Assembly: GCF_017571525.1 (NCBI RefSeq)
Contig: NZ_JAGETY010000006.1
Coordinates: 248,001 to 312,000 of the forward strand
Direction of reading: 5' to 3'
Source of the DNA: Hymenobacter sp. BT559
GTDB taxonomy: Bacteria; Bacteroidota; Bacteroidia; Cytophagales; Hymenobacteraceae
DNA: 64,000 nt
Below, piece by piece: positions 35,918-44,285 of this stretch (its first letter is position 1; every line of letters starts with the position of its first letter). A program made the translations under genes and the position numbers. The notes beneath the pieces were generated by a model. It made no database searches, was not told the DNA's origin, and saw only the letters and a list, made by a program, of their open reading frames with translations.

Positions 35918-35969
35918 GCCAAAAAGAGCGGGCAGCCTACCGATTGGTAGGCTGCCCGCTCTTTTTGGC
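35918..35969. terminator. Bidirectional terminator between DUF4177 remnant and gltA
   Basis: Perfect 24-bp stem (35918-35941, 35946-35969) with loop GATT; stem contains AAAAAGAGCGGGCAGCC and its complement, so both strands have a U-run. Ends gltA on the minus strand. Confidence 0.95.
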
Positions 35970-35977
35970 AAAAGTGC

Positions 35978-37273
35978 TTAAGCGCGCTCGCCGATGGCTA
36001 CGTAGTCGCGCTCGGTGGCGCCCACGTAAATCTGGCGGGGGCGGCCGATGGGCTCCTTGTTTTCGCGCATCTCTTTCCACTGGGCAATCCAGCCGGGGAG
36101 GCGGCCCAGGGCAAACATCACCGTGAACATTTCGGTGGGAATGCCGAGCGCCTTGTAGATGATGCCCGAGTAGAAGTCCACGTTCGGGTACAGCTTGCGG
36201 TCGATGAAGTACTGGTTGGTGAGGGCGGCTTGCTCCAACTCCTGCGCTATTTTCAGCAGCGGGCTGTCTTGCATACCCAGCGCTTGTAGCACCTCGTCGG
36301 CAGCAACCTTGATGATTTTGGCGCGCGGGTCGAAGTTCTTGTACACGCGGTGGCCAAAGCCCATGAGGCGGAACGGGTCGTTCTTGTCCTTGGCCTTTGC
36401 GATGAATTTGCTGGTGTCGCCGCCGTCCTTTTCGATGGCTTCGAGCATCTCAATCACCTCCTGGTTGGCGCCGCCGTGCAGGGGGCCCCACAGCGCGTTG
36501 ATGCCCGCCGATACCGAGCCGTAGAGGCTGGCGTTGGCCGAGCCTACAAGGCGCACGGTGCTGGTCGAGCAGTTTTGCTCGTGGTCGGCGTGCAGGATGA
36601 GCAGCTTGTTCAAGGCACTCACTACCACGGGGTTGATTTCATACTTCTCAGTCGGGAAGCTGAACATCATATACAGGAAGTTGGCGCAGTAGTCGAGGTC
36701 GTTGCGCGGGTAGTTGAGCGGGTGGCCCATCGAGTTTTTGTACGTCCAGGCCGCGATGGTGCTCATCTTGGCCATGAGGCGCACAATGGTCAGGTCCAGC
36801 TCCTCGGTGCTCTGGTTGGGGTCGAGGCTCTCGGGGTAGAAGCCGGTAAGCACGCAGGTGAGGCTGCTGAGAATGGCCATCGGGTGGATAGCCGAGGGGA
36901 AGCCGTCAAAAATCTTGCGGATATCCTCGTGCACCAGCGTATGCTTGGTGATGGTGCCGGCGAAGGCGTTGAGCTGCTCGGTGGTAGGCAGTTCGCCGTA
37001 AATCAGCAGGTAGGCTACCTCCAAGAAGTTTGACTTTTCAGCCAGCTGCTCAATCGGATAGCCGCGGTAGCGCAAAATTCCTTCCTCGCCATCGAGAAAC
37101 GTGATGGCGCTCTTGGTGGCGCCGGTGTTTTTATAGCCCGAGTCGAGCGTCACGTAGCCCGTTTGGTCGCGCAGCTTGCCAATGTCAAAGGCCTTTTCGT
37201 GCTCGGTGCCCTCAAAAATGGGCAGGCTAATGGACTGGCCGCCCGGTAAGTTAAGTTCAGCAGTTTCTGCCAT
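35978..37273 (-). CDS. gltA: Citrate synthase
   Basis: A 431-residue type II citrate synthase condensing acetyl-CoA and oxaloacetate in the TCA cycle. Signature segments: FLDGEEGILRYRGYPIEQLAEKSNFLEVAYLL, the active-site His in LHADHEQNCSTSTVRLVGS, the second His in GPLHGGANQEVIEML, and GFGHRVYKNFDPRA (Arg/His for oxaloacetate), with a late catalytic Asp in YPNVDFYSGI. Full length and no gaps. ATG 37273. Single gene between terminator and mnmE. Confidence 0.98.
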   Translation of the reverse strand: MAETAELNLPGGQSISLPIFEGTEHEKAFDIGKLRDQTGYVTLDSGYKNTGATKSAITFLDGEEGILRYRGYPIEQLAEKSNFLEVAYLLIYGELPTTEQLNAFAGTITKHTLVHEDIRKIFDGFPSAIHPMAILSSLTCVLTGFYPESLDPNQSTEELDLTIVRLMAKMSTIAAWTYKNSMGHPLNYPRNDLDYCANFLYMMFSFPTEKYEINPVVVSALNKLLILHADHEQNCSTSTVRLVGSANASLYGSVSAGINALWGPLHGGANQEVIEMLEAIEKDGGDTSKFIAKAKDKNDPFRLMGFGHRVYKNFDPRAKIIKVAADEVLQALGMQDSPLLKIAQELEQAALTNQYFIDRKLYPNVDFYSGIIYKALGIPTEMFTVMFALGRLPGWIAQWKEMRENKEPIGRPRQIYVGATERDYVAIGERA

Positions 37274-37471
37274 TGGATGGGTAGGATAGGGAATTGAGGT
37301 AGCAGCCTATTGAAGGCGCTAAGCTACGGCCCACGCCGTAAGCCGGAAAGCTTTTAGCTAACGTGCACCGAGTGTACTACAGTGCTAGCCCGGCGGAGGT
37401 TTCGCTAAGTATCACAGTTTGGCGCACAAAGCTCAGCGAGAACGTTTGCGCGGATTGTCAGGCCAGCCCGA

Positions 37472-38920
37472 TTATTTGCCAATGCAAAACTGGGTGAAGA
37501 TGCTCGTCAGCAGGTCATCAGTTGAGATTTCGCCCGTTATCGACCCTAGCGCCGCCAAGGCGTGGCGCAGGTCGGCGGCCAGCAGCTCGGTGCCGCGCCC
37601 CTGCGCTAGCCCCTGCTCCACGGCCGCTAGGTAGCCCAAGGCTTCTTCGAGCGCCCGGGCGTGGCGCACGTTGGTCACGATGGTGGCCGAGCCGGCGCCG
37701 GCTAGCCCCGCCCCGCGCACCTGCGCCAGCAAGGCGGCTTGCAGCTCCTCGAGCCCCTGGCGCTGCCCGGCCGAGATAATCTCTACCGTCTGGTTTTCGC
37801 CGGCCAGTGCCTGAAAAGCCGCTAGCTGCGCGGGGCTGGCCAAGTCGCGCTTGTTGCCCACGGCCAGCGCCGGCAGCTTGGGCAGCGCAGCAGTCAGCTC
37901 CGCAATATCGGCTTGCACCTCGCTAGGCGTCAATTCAGTGAGGTCGAAGAGGTAGAGCAGCAGGGCGGCCTGACCTATGCGCTCGCGGGTGCGGCGCACC
38001 CCGATGGCCTCTACCTCGTCGGCAGGGTTGTCGCGCAGGCCGGCCGTGTCTACGAAGCGGAAGCGCAGCCCGTCGATGCTTACTTCATCCTCAATAAAGT
38101 CGCGGGTGGTACCCGGAATGGCCGACACAATGGCCCGCTCTTCACGTAGCAGCGCGTTGAGCAAGGTCGATTTGCCAGCGTTGGGCCGGCCCGCAATGAC
38201 GGTCGTGATGCCGTTCTTAATCACGTTGCCCAGCTCAAATGAGCGCAGCAGCCCGCGCACCACGCCCTGCACCTCGGCCAGCAGCCGGGCTAGCCCGCTG
38301 CGGTCAGCAAATTCTACGTCTTCTTCGCCAAAATCGAGCTCCAATTCCAGCAGCGCCGCAAACTGCACGAGCTGTGCCCGCAAGCCGCGCAGCTCGTCCG
38401 AGAAGCCGCCACGCAGCTGATTGAGTGCCACTTGGTGGCTCAGGGCCGAGTCGGCCGCGATGAGGTCGGCCACGGCCTCCGCCTGGGCCAGGTCGAGGGC
38501 GCCGTTGAGGAAGGCGCGCTTGGTAAACTCGCCGGCCTCGGCCAGGCGGGCGCCCTGGCGCAGGAAAGCCGCTAAAATCTGGCGCACAATGAAATCGGAG
38601 CCGTGGCCCGAAATCTCGACCACGTCTTCGCGGGTGTACGAGCGCGGCGCCCGGTAGAGCGCCACCACCACTTCATCCAAAATTTCTCCGCTAGCGGGCT
38701 CCCGTAGTGTGCCGTAGTGCAGCGTGTGGCCGGGCTGGCCAGCCAGGTTTTTCTTAGAAAACAGCGCCTGGGTAATGCCTACGGCATCGGGGCCCGAGAG
38801 GCGCACCACAGCCAGCGCCCCCGCGCCGGGCGGCGTGGAGAGGGCCACAATGGTATCGGATAAGGTCTGAACCACGGATTCGACGGATTTTTCGGATTTC
38901 ACAGATTTTGTAGACGGCAC
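37472..38920 (-). CDS. mnmE: tRNA modification GTPase MnmE (TrmE)
   Basis: A 482-residue GTPase that, with MnmG, modifies U34 of tRNA. Layout: tetrahydrofolate-binding N-terminal domain (DTIVALSTPPGAGALAVVRLSG), helical domain, inserted G domain (GRPNAGKSTLLNALL, DTAGLRDN, NKRD) and C-terminal CIGK motif with the catalytic Cys. Canonical homology begins at SDTIVA; the first 15-20 residues from ATG 38920 (PSTKSVKSEKSVESVV) are encoded by one arm of the 32-bp inverted repeat, so the true start may be GTG at 38875 (M-VQTLSDTIV). Everything after that is normal. Confidence 0.95.
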   Translation of the reverse strand: MPSTKSVKSEKSVESVVQTLSDTIVALSTPPGAGALAVVRLSGPDAVGITQALFSKKNLAGQPGHTLHYGTLREPASGEILDEVVVALYRAPRSYTREDVVEISGHGSDFIVRQILAAFLRQGARLAEAGEFTKRAFLNGALDLAQAEAVADLIAADSALSHQVALNQLRGGFSDELRGLRAQLVQFAALLELELDFGEEDVEFADRSGLARLLAEVQGVVRGLLRSFELGNVIKNGITTVIAGRPNAGKSTLLNALLREERAIVSAIPGTTRDFIEDEVSIDGLRFRFVDTAGLRDNPADEVEAIGVRRTRERIGQAALLLYLFDLTELTPSEVQADIAELTAALPKLPALAVGNKRDLASPAQLAAFQALAGENQTVEIISAGQRQGLEELQAALLAQVRGAGLAGAGSATIVTNVRHARALEEALGYLAAVEQGLAQGRGTELLAADLRHALAALGSITGEISTDDLLTSIFTQFCIGK

Positions 38921-39038
38921 GCCGCAACTCGGAACCTTGGTGCCAACACAAGCGGAAGAACCTGGCGGGCCAAGCTACAAAAGAGAATCGTCCCCAAAAT
39001 CCGACTAATCCGAAAAATCCGTCGAATCCGTGGTTCAG
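38867..39038. repeat. Perfect 32-bp inverted repeat reaching into the mnmE 5' end
   Basis: Left arm 38867-38898 and right arm 39007-39038 are exact reverse complements over 32 nt (core GGATTCGACGGATTTTTCGG), with a 108-nt spacer. The left arm lies inside the annotated N-terminus of mnmE; the right arm ends 3 nt before the mntR-like stop codon. Such aatccgtgaaatccgt-like palindromes are dispersed intergenic repeats in Cytophagales. Confidence 0.9.
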
Positions 39039-39041
39039 ATA

Positions 39042-39698
39042 TCAGGTAGTAAACAAATTGCGCCCCACTTCGGCCGAGATGACGAGGGTTCGCTCTTCGT
39101 TAATGCTCACTTGTAATGAGTTATCAAAAAGCATTCTTTCCTGCACCCGCACCTGCGCCCCCAGCGGCAGGCCCACTTTGTCGAGGTACTGCAGGAAGGG
39201 CGCCGAGGTGTCGCGCACGGCGGCAAGGGTGCCGCACTCCCCCACGGCCAAGTCGGTGAGCAGGCGGTGGGCCGGGCGGCGCACGGCGCCATCTTCGGCC
39301 GGAATAGGGTCGCCGTGCGGGTCGAAGGTCGGGAAGTTCAGAAAGGCATCGAGCCGGCGCATGAGTAGCGGCGACTGCACGTGCTCCAGCTCCTCGGCCA
39401 CCTCGTGCACCTCATCCCAATTAAAGCCGAGCTGCTGCACCAAAAACACTTCCCAGAGCCGGTGCTTGCGCACTGTGAGCAGGGCTAGCCGCCGCCCTTC
39501 GGGCGTGAGGCGCACCCCGCGGTACTTCTCGTATTCAAGGAGTTCCTTCTCGGCCAGGCGGCGCAGCATATCCGTAACCGAGGCGGCGCGGGTGGCTAGG
39601 GCCGCTGCTATGCGGTTGGTGCTCACATCCTGCCCCGGCTCGGCTTCGGCCAGCTTGTATATGGTTTTAAGGTAGTTTTCCTCGGTGTGGCTGGGCAT
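39042..39698 (-). CDS. Metal-dependent transcriptional regulator, DtxR/MntR family
   Basis: A 218-residue repressor of the DtxR/MntR/TroR family, which senses Mn2+ or Fe2+. N-terminal winged helix: SHTEENYLKTIYKLAEAE, SVTDMLRRLAEKELLEYEKYRGVRLTPEGRRLA; metal-binding/dimerisation region EVFLVQQLGFNWDEVHEVAEELEHVQ (Glu/His ligands); C-terminal SH3/FeoA-like domain (GECGTLAAV...). ATG 39698. It lies next to mnmE by position only. Target genes are not in the window. Confidence 0.9.
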   Translation of the reverse strand: MPSHTEENYLKTIYKLAEAEPGQDVSTNRIAAALATRAASVTDMLRRLAEKELLEYEKYRGVRLTPEGRRLALLTVRKHRLWEVFLVQQLGFNWDEVHEVAEELEHVQSPLLMRRLDAFLNFPTFDPHGDPIPAEDGAVRRPAHRLLTDLAVGECGTLAAVRDTSAPFLQYLDKVGLPLGAQVRVQERMLFDNSLQVSINEERTLVISAEVGRNLFTT

Positions 39699-39817
39699 AT
39701 AATTACATTGCCATCCCTATCTGATTGACCAAACGAAGCATCCTATAAGGTTAGAACAAGGTGTATGAACCTGGCTAAATGCTTCCTTCGGGCCATCAAA
39801 TAGGCATGACGGCTGAT

Positions 39818-40837
39818 TTACCATTTAATCAGCGCCGAGGCCCAGGTGAAGCCCGAGCCGAAAGCGGCCAGGCACACCAGGTCGCCGCGCTTGATGCGGC
39901 CCTCCTGCACGGCCTCGCTCAGAGCAATCGGAATGCTGGCGGCGGTGGTGTTGCCGTAGCGCTGGATGTTGCTGAACACCTTATCATCGGCTAGGCCCAT
40001 TTTCTGCTGCACGTACTGCGTAATGCGCAGGTTGGCCTGGTGCGGAATAAGCAGGTCGATGTCGGCCGGCTGATAATTGTTCTGGTCGAGGGCCTCCTTA
40101 ATAACCTGCGGGAAGCGCACCACGGCATGCTTAAACACGTTTTGGCCGTTCATGTAGGGGTACATATCGGCTTCATTGGCGATGGCATAGTCCACGCGGC
40201 CCTCGCGGTTCGAGCCCGGCTCCTTCACAATCAGCTCCTCGGCAAACTCACCCTGGGCGTGCAGGTGCGTGCTCAGGATGCCATTGCCTTCAGTGCGGGC
40301 GGGGCGCAGCACCACGGCGCCGGCGCCATCGCCAAAAATGACCGATACGGCCCGGCCGCGCGTGCTTTTGTCGAGGCCCGAGGAGTGAATTTCGGAGCCC
40401 ACTACGAGCACGGTATCGTACATGCCGGTGCGCACAAACTGGTCGGCCACCGACAGGCCGTAGATGAAGCCCGAGCACTGGTTGCGCACGTCGAGGGCCG
40501 GCACATTGCCCGTCATGCCAAGCTCGCGCTGCATGAGCACGCCCGAGCCAGGGAAGAAGTAATCGGGTGAGAGCGTGGCAAATACGATAAGCTGCACATC
40601 GTCCACACTCAGGCCAGCATTGGCCAGGGCGCGGCGGGCGGCCTCGGCGCCCATGCCGGCGGTAGTGTCCTTACCTTCCTCAAACCAGCGCCGCTCCTGG
40701 ATGCCGGTGCGCTCCTGAATCCAGGCGTCGGTAGTTTCCATGAGCTGTTCGAGGTCGGCGTTTTTGACAACGCGGTCGGGGACGTAGTGGCCCACACCGG
40801 CAATTTCGGCGTGGCGCAGGGTGGTGGGTGAAGCCAT
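39818..40837 (-). CDS. fabH: 3-oxoacyl-ACP synthase III (FabH-like)
   Basis: A 339-residue ketoacyl synthase starting fatty-acid chains by condensing acyl-CoA with malonyl-ACP. Catalytic Cys121 in DVRNQCSGFIYGL; His in LLIPHQANLRI; Asn in RYGNTTAASIPI; GDGAGAVVL completes the signature. In this member an Asn-Gln precedes the Cys where many have Ala-Ala. ATG 40837. A TACCATTG sequence upstream may be its -7 element. Stands alone. A role in branched or special lipids is possible but not inferred. Confidence 0.94.
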   Translation of the reverse strand: MASPTTLRHAEIAGVGHYVPDRVVKNADLEQLMETTDAWIQERTGIQERRWFEEGKDTTAGMGAEAARRALANAGLSVDDVQLIVFATLSPDYFFPGSGVLMQRELGMTGNVPALDVRNQCSGFIYGLSVADQFVRTGMYDTVLVVGSEIHSSGLDKSTRGRAVSVIFGDGAGAVVLRPARTEGNGILSTHLHAQGEFAEELIVKEPGSNREGRVDYAIANEADMYPYMNGQNVFKHAVVRFPQVIKEALDQNNYQPADIDLLIPHQANLRITQYVQQKMGLADDKVFSNIQRYGNTTAASIPIALSEAVQEGRIKRGDLVCLAAFGSGFTWASALIKW

Positions 40838-40993
40838 GAGAACAGGGGCGTGAGAGGGGTGGGAAGCGCAATGGTACAGAAAATCAGCAGCGTACCGGCC
40901 TGCAAGTAAGAGAAATTTAGCCGAACGATACCAGCCGCTGGCTGGCCCGTTTCCACCCGGCTACGCGAAAGGGGCCGCAAAGGTCGGGCCTAG

Positions 40994-42139
40994 CTAGAGG
41001 GTTTCCAGCAAATGCCGCAATTTTTTGCCTTCACTGGCCCAAAGCACCTCGCCAGGCAGGCCGTGGCGGTAGAAGCCGCCAGTAGCGAGCTGGGCCCGCG
41101 CGGCCAGCTCAGCTAGCAGGGCGGACGCGTCAGGGCGCTCAGTGTCAACGCTCAGGCCTGCATCATGCTGCTGAATGAGTGCTTCCCAGAGCGGATTGTT
41201 AGGGATGAGTACCGGCAGGCCGTGGGCCAGGTACTCAAAGAGCTTAGTGGGCCGGCAGCGCCAGGTGCTCGGGTGCTCCTTATATAAGGCCAGTCCCAGG
41301 TGGCTGCGCCCGATTTCGGCTACGATGGCGGCGTGGGGCACGGCGTCGGCACCGCCAATGAGCTGAATTGGTAGTCCCTGCTGCTCGCCGCGCCGGAGGT
41401 GGGCTAGCAATGCTGGCTGCTGGCAAAAGCCGATAATAGTAAGTAGAACGCCGCCCGGCCGGCTGGCCTGCACCGCCCTGGCTAACTCGACGGCGGCGAA
41501 AATGCCGTTCAGCTCGGAAATGGTGCCCGAGTACAGCAGCCGCAGGGGTTCATCGGGGGCCGGCAGCGGGCGCGGGCTAGTGGGTAGGTGCTCGCCAAGA
41601 GCAGGCTGGTATTTGTTTTCGAGCACCACCACGCGGCTAGCGGGCAGCAATCGCAAAAACGGCAGCTCGGCCGCATAGCTTTCCTCGGCCAACGTGAGCG
41701 CGGCAGCCCGGCGGGCGGCTAGCCCCTCCACCCAGCGCAGGCCTGCTGCCAGCGCTCGCCGCGCCAGCCCTTGGTACACGCCTTGGGTCGAAACGTTGAG
41801 CGCGTAGTTTTCGCGGATGTCATAGATAAACTGCCGGCCCGGCCCCAGCGCCCGCCACAGCAGCGTGAGGGGCAGCAGCTCGGGCGCGTGCACCACCACC
41901 AGCCGGGGCCGAAGCTGCCGCAACAAGCGCCAGTAGCGCACCTGAGCCCCTAGCCGCCCCAGGCTCAGGCGGGTGCCCCAGAAGATGGGATGCTGGCTAA
42001 TGCCGGCCACCGGGGGGCTAGCCGCGCTGGCTCGCCCGGCCACGGCCACCTGCGCACCGGCATCGGCCAGGGTGCGCGCAAACTTGCCCAGCATCCGGGT
42101 ATCGTTGGTGGGCTTCAGGACGGAGGCGAGCAGAATCAA
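40994..42139 (-). CDS. Glycosyltransferase, GT4 family
   Basis: A 381-residue GT-B transferase with a TTG start (42139) at the point where homology begins (ILLASVLKPTNDTRMLGKFA). N-terminal VVVHAPELLPLTLLW and FIYDIRENYAL, C-terminal LRLLYSGTISELNGIF, LLTIIGFCQQP and the WRCRPTKLFEYLAHGLPVLIPNN motif with the nucleotide-sugar Glu. This N-terminal arrangement (SVLKPxxDTRMxxK) is a common Bacteroidota GT4 subfamily. No ATG or GTG is available near. Donor unknown. Confidence 0.88.
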   Translation of the reverse strand: MILLASVLKPTNDTRMLGKFARTLADAGAQVAVAGRASAASPPVAGISQHPIFWGTRLSLGRLGAQVRYWRLLRQLRPRLVVVHAPELLPLTLLWRALGPGRQFIYDIRENYALNVSTQGVYQGLARRALAAGLRWVEGLAARRAAALTLAEESYAAELPFLRLLPASRVVVLENKYQPALGEHLPTSPRPLPAPDEPLRLLYSGTISELNGIFAAVELARAVQASRPGGVLLTIIGFCQQPALLAHLRRGEQQGLPIQLIGGADAVPHAAIVAEIGRSHLGLALYKEHPSTWRCRPTKLFEYLAHGLPVLIPNNPLWEALIQQHDAGLSVDTERPDASALLAELAARAQLATGGFYRHGLPGEVLWASEGKKLRHLLETL

Positions 42140-42214
42140 GGGTGGGCCGAAAAAAACAGGCTAGCTGCCGGTAAGCTGGTTAAAGCGGGTAGTTCAATCT
42201 AGCGCCAAAGATGG

Positions 42215-42222
42215 TAGTTTTG
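42215..42222 (+). promoter_or_regulatory. -7 element TAGTTTTG upstream of dapD
   Basis: TAGTTTTG at 42215-42222 matches TAnnTTTG exactly, 32 nt before the dapD ATG, leaving a short leader. Confidence 0.5.
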
Positions 42223-42254
42223 CCTTAATTCTACTTTCTACTCTGCTTTTTTGC

Positions 42255-43115
42255 ATGCATACCGAAACTCATCACAGCCCCGTACTCGACCGTTTTGCCG
42301 CTCAGGAGGCCATTGAGGCGGCCTGGGCCGACCGCACCCTGCTCGACCAGCCCGAAACCAAAACCGCCATCGAGCACGTCATCGAAGACCTCGACAAAGG
42401 CCACCTGCGCGTAGCGGAACCCCCTACCGAAGAAGGCGGCCAGTGGACCATCAACGAGTGGGTAAAAAAGGCCGTTATTCTCTACTTCCCCATCCGCCAG
42501 ATGGCGACCCAGGAAGTCGGCCCCTTTGAGTACCACGACAAAATGGCCCTCAAAACCGACTACGCCGGCCAGAAAGTGCGCGTGGTGCCGCCCGCCGTGG
42601 CCCGCTACGGCGCCTACCTGGCCCCCGGCGTTATCCTGATGCCCAGCTACACCAACATCGGCGCCTACGTGGGCGAAGGCACGATGGTCGACACCTGGGC
42701 CACCGTGGGCAGCTGCGCCCAAGTAGGCAAGCACGTGCACCTGAGTGGCGGCGTAGGCCTGGGCGGCGTGCTGGAGCCCGTGCAGGCGCAACCTGTTATT
42801 ATCGAAGACGGCGCCTTCATTGGCTCGCGTTGCATCCTAGTCGAAGGCTGCCGCATCGGCAAAGAAGCCGTGATTGGCGCGGGTGTCACCATCACCGGCA
42901 GCACCAAAATCATCGACGTAACCGGTCCCGAGCCCAAAGAATACCGTGGCTACGTGCCCGCCCGCTCGGTGGTCATTCCCGGTTCCATTCCCAAGCAATT
43001 CCCGGCCGGCGAGTACCAGGTGCCCTGCGCCCTCATCATCGGCCAGCGCAAGCCCAGCACTGATTTAAAAACCTCGCTCAATGATGCGTTGCGCGATTTT
43101 GGAGTGAGTGTATAA
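42255..43115 (+). CDS. dapD: 2,3,4,5-tetrahydropyridine-2,6-dicarboxylate N-succinyltransferase
   Basis: A 286-residue trimeric transferase of lysine/diaminopimelate synthesis using succinyl-CoA. N-terminal helical domain (ATQEVGPFEYHDKMALK), then the left-handed beta-helix built from hexapeptide repeats: YTNIGAYVGEGTMVDTWATVGSCAQVGKHVHLSGGVGLGGVLEP, QPVIIEDGAFIGSRCILVEGCRIGKEAVIGAGVTITGSTKI. The DTWATVGS and SGGVGLGGV segments are diagnostic. ATG 42255. The following small gene starts 9 nt downstream. Confidence 0.97.
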   Translation: MHTETHHSPVLDRFAAQEAIEAAWADRTLLDQPETKTAIEHVIEDLDKGHLRVAEPPTEEGGQWTINEWVKKAVILYFPIRQMATQEVGPFEYHDKMALKTDYAGQKVRVVPPAVARYGAYLAPGVILMPSYTNIGAYVGEGTMVDTWATVGSCAQVGKHVHLSGGVGLGGVLEPVQAQPVIIEDGAFIGSRCILVEGCRIGKEAVIGAGVTITGSTKIIDVTGPEPKEYRGYVPARSVVIPGSIPKQFPAGEYQVPCALIIGQRKPSTDLKTSLNDALRDFGVSV

Positions 43116-43124
43116 TTCTGAAAT

Positions 43125-43568
43125 ATGGAGTTCAGAATAAATAGCCGGGACGTTCTTATAAGCCTTATAATATTAAATCTGTTTGCCCTCCTAGGTGTCC
43201 AAGTATCCCACATAGGCCGGCATGGAAATATTCCTAATAAGGCGATTCCTTACGTATTGGTGTTTTTTAACTTACTCCTGTTCTTTGGTGGATTAGCTGA
43301 CCAGCCATTGAGATTTATCAAGATTGATAAACAAGCGGATAGTGTAACTTATGCGCTTCTTTTTCATTCTTCACAAACGGTAAGCTACACGAGACTACAA
43401 AGCGAATGGATTACCAAGAAGCGAGTTAGCCGTTTTGGCACCAGGACTGAAAACATTTTGTCGTTCAAGCTAAGTGACCAAGAAATCTTCTCCTTAAGCG
43501 AAAATTCATTTGGCTGGTCAAAAGAACAATTAGACCATATCCACGAAGCAGTGATTATTAAAGGCTAA
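43125..43568 (+). CDS. Small membrane protein, hypothetical
   Basis: A 147-residue protein, AT-richer than its neighbours. Two hydrophobic helices at the N-terminus (LISLIILNLFALLGVQV; IPYVLVFFNLLLFFGGLA), then a soluble beta/alpha part (LRFIKIDKQADSVTYALLFHSSQTVSYTRLQSEWITKKR...FSLSENSFGWSKEQLDHIHEAVI) resembling PH-like domains of YcxB-type membrane proteins. It starts 9 nt after the dapD stop and may share its transcript. Ends at a hairpin terminator. No function inferred. Confidence 0.65.
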   Translation: MEFRINSRDVLISLIILNLFALLGVQVSHIGRHGNIPNKAIPYVLVFFNLLLFFGGLADQPLRFIKIDKQADSVTYALLFHSSQTVSYTRLQSEWITKKRVSRFGTRTENILSFKLSDQEIFSLSENSFGWSKEQLDHIHEAVIIKG

Positions 43569-43574
43569 GCAATA

Positions 43575-43602
43575 AAAAAGCCCGCTAACTAGCGGGCTTT
43601 TT
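43575..43602 (+). terminator. Terminator after the small membrane protein
   Basis: Stem AAAAAGCCCGCT/AGCGGGCTTTTT (43575-43587, 43590-43602) with a T-run. Separates the plus-strand dapD unit from convergent msrA; works on both strands. Confidence 0.93.
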
Positions 43603-43623
43603 ATTTTCAAGTATCAATAGCAA

Positions 43624-44163
43624 TTACGCCTCCATAGATTTCAACTTCTCGCCAAACAGCGCCTTCACCTTATCCACTTTGGGCTTGGCCACAAATTGGC
43701 AGTAGGGCTCGTGGCCGTGCAGGTTGAAATAATTCTGGTGGTAATTCTCGGCTACATAGAACTCGGGCGCGGCCGTTATTTCCGTTACCACGGGGTTGGG
43801 GAAGGCGTGGCCGTCGTTGAGCTTCTGCTTGTACTCTTCGGCTAGGCGCTTCTGCTCATCGCTGTGGTAATAAATGACCGAGCGATACTGCGTGCCCACG
43901 TCGGCGCCCTGGCGGTTAAGGGTCGTCGGGTCGTGCGTTTTCCAGAAGATTTCCAGCAGCTCCTTGTAGCTGATAACGGCCGGGTCGAAAGTGATGTCGA
44001 TTACCTCGGCGTGGCCAGTCATGCCGCTGCACACTTCCTTATAGGTAGGGTTTTTAATGCGGCCCCCGGCGTAGCCCGAAACCACTTTTTCAACGCCTTT
44101 CAGATTTTGAAAAACGGCCTCGACGCACCAGAAGCAGCCGGCTCCAAACGTTGCATGTTCCAT
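43624..44163 (-). CDS. msrA: Peptide methionine-S-sulfoxide reductase MsrA
   Basis: A 179-residue cytoplasmic enzyme repairing methionine S-sulfoxide. GAGCFWCVEAVF has the catalytic Cys10 and a second Cys13; GVEKVVSGYAGG, EVCSGMTGHAEV, WKTHDPTTLNRQGADVGTQYRSVIYYH and the C-terminal NYHQNYF are standard. No MsrB domain is fused. ATG 44163 at the terminal Met. Ends toward the shared terminator at 43575-43602. Confidence 0.97.
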   Translation of the reverse strand: MEHATFGAGCFWCVEAVFQNLKGVEKVVSGYAGGRIKNPTYKEVCSGMTGHAEVIDITFDPAVISYKELLEIFWKTHDPTTLNRQGADVGTQYRSVIYYHSDEQKRLAEEYKQKLNDGHAFPNPVVTEITAAPEFYVAENYHQNYFNLHGHEPYCQFVAKPKVDKVKALFGEKLKSMEA

Positions 44164-44285
44164 GAGTAAGTAACCAATGGCGCAGATTAGCGCGGATTAA
44201 TTTGAGTTTCGCTGTTTCACTTACAGCGCCCGGATATAACGCAAATTGGACTAATACTGTTCAGGCACTGCCTCGGCACCGGGCG

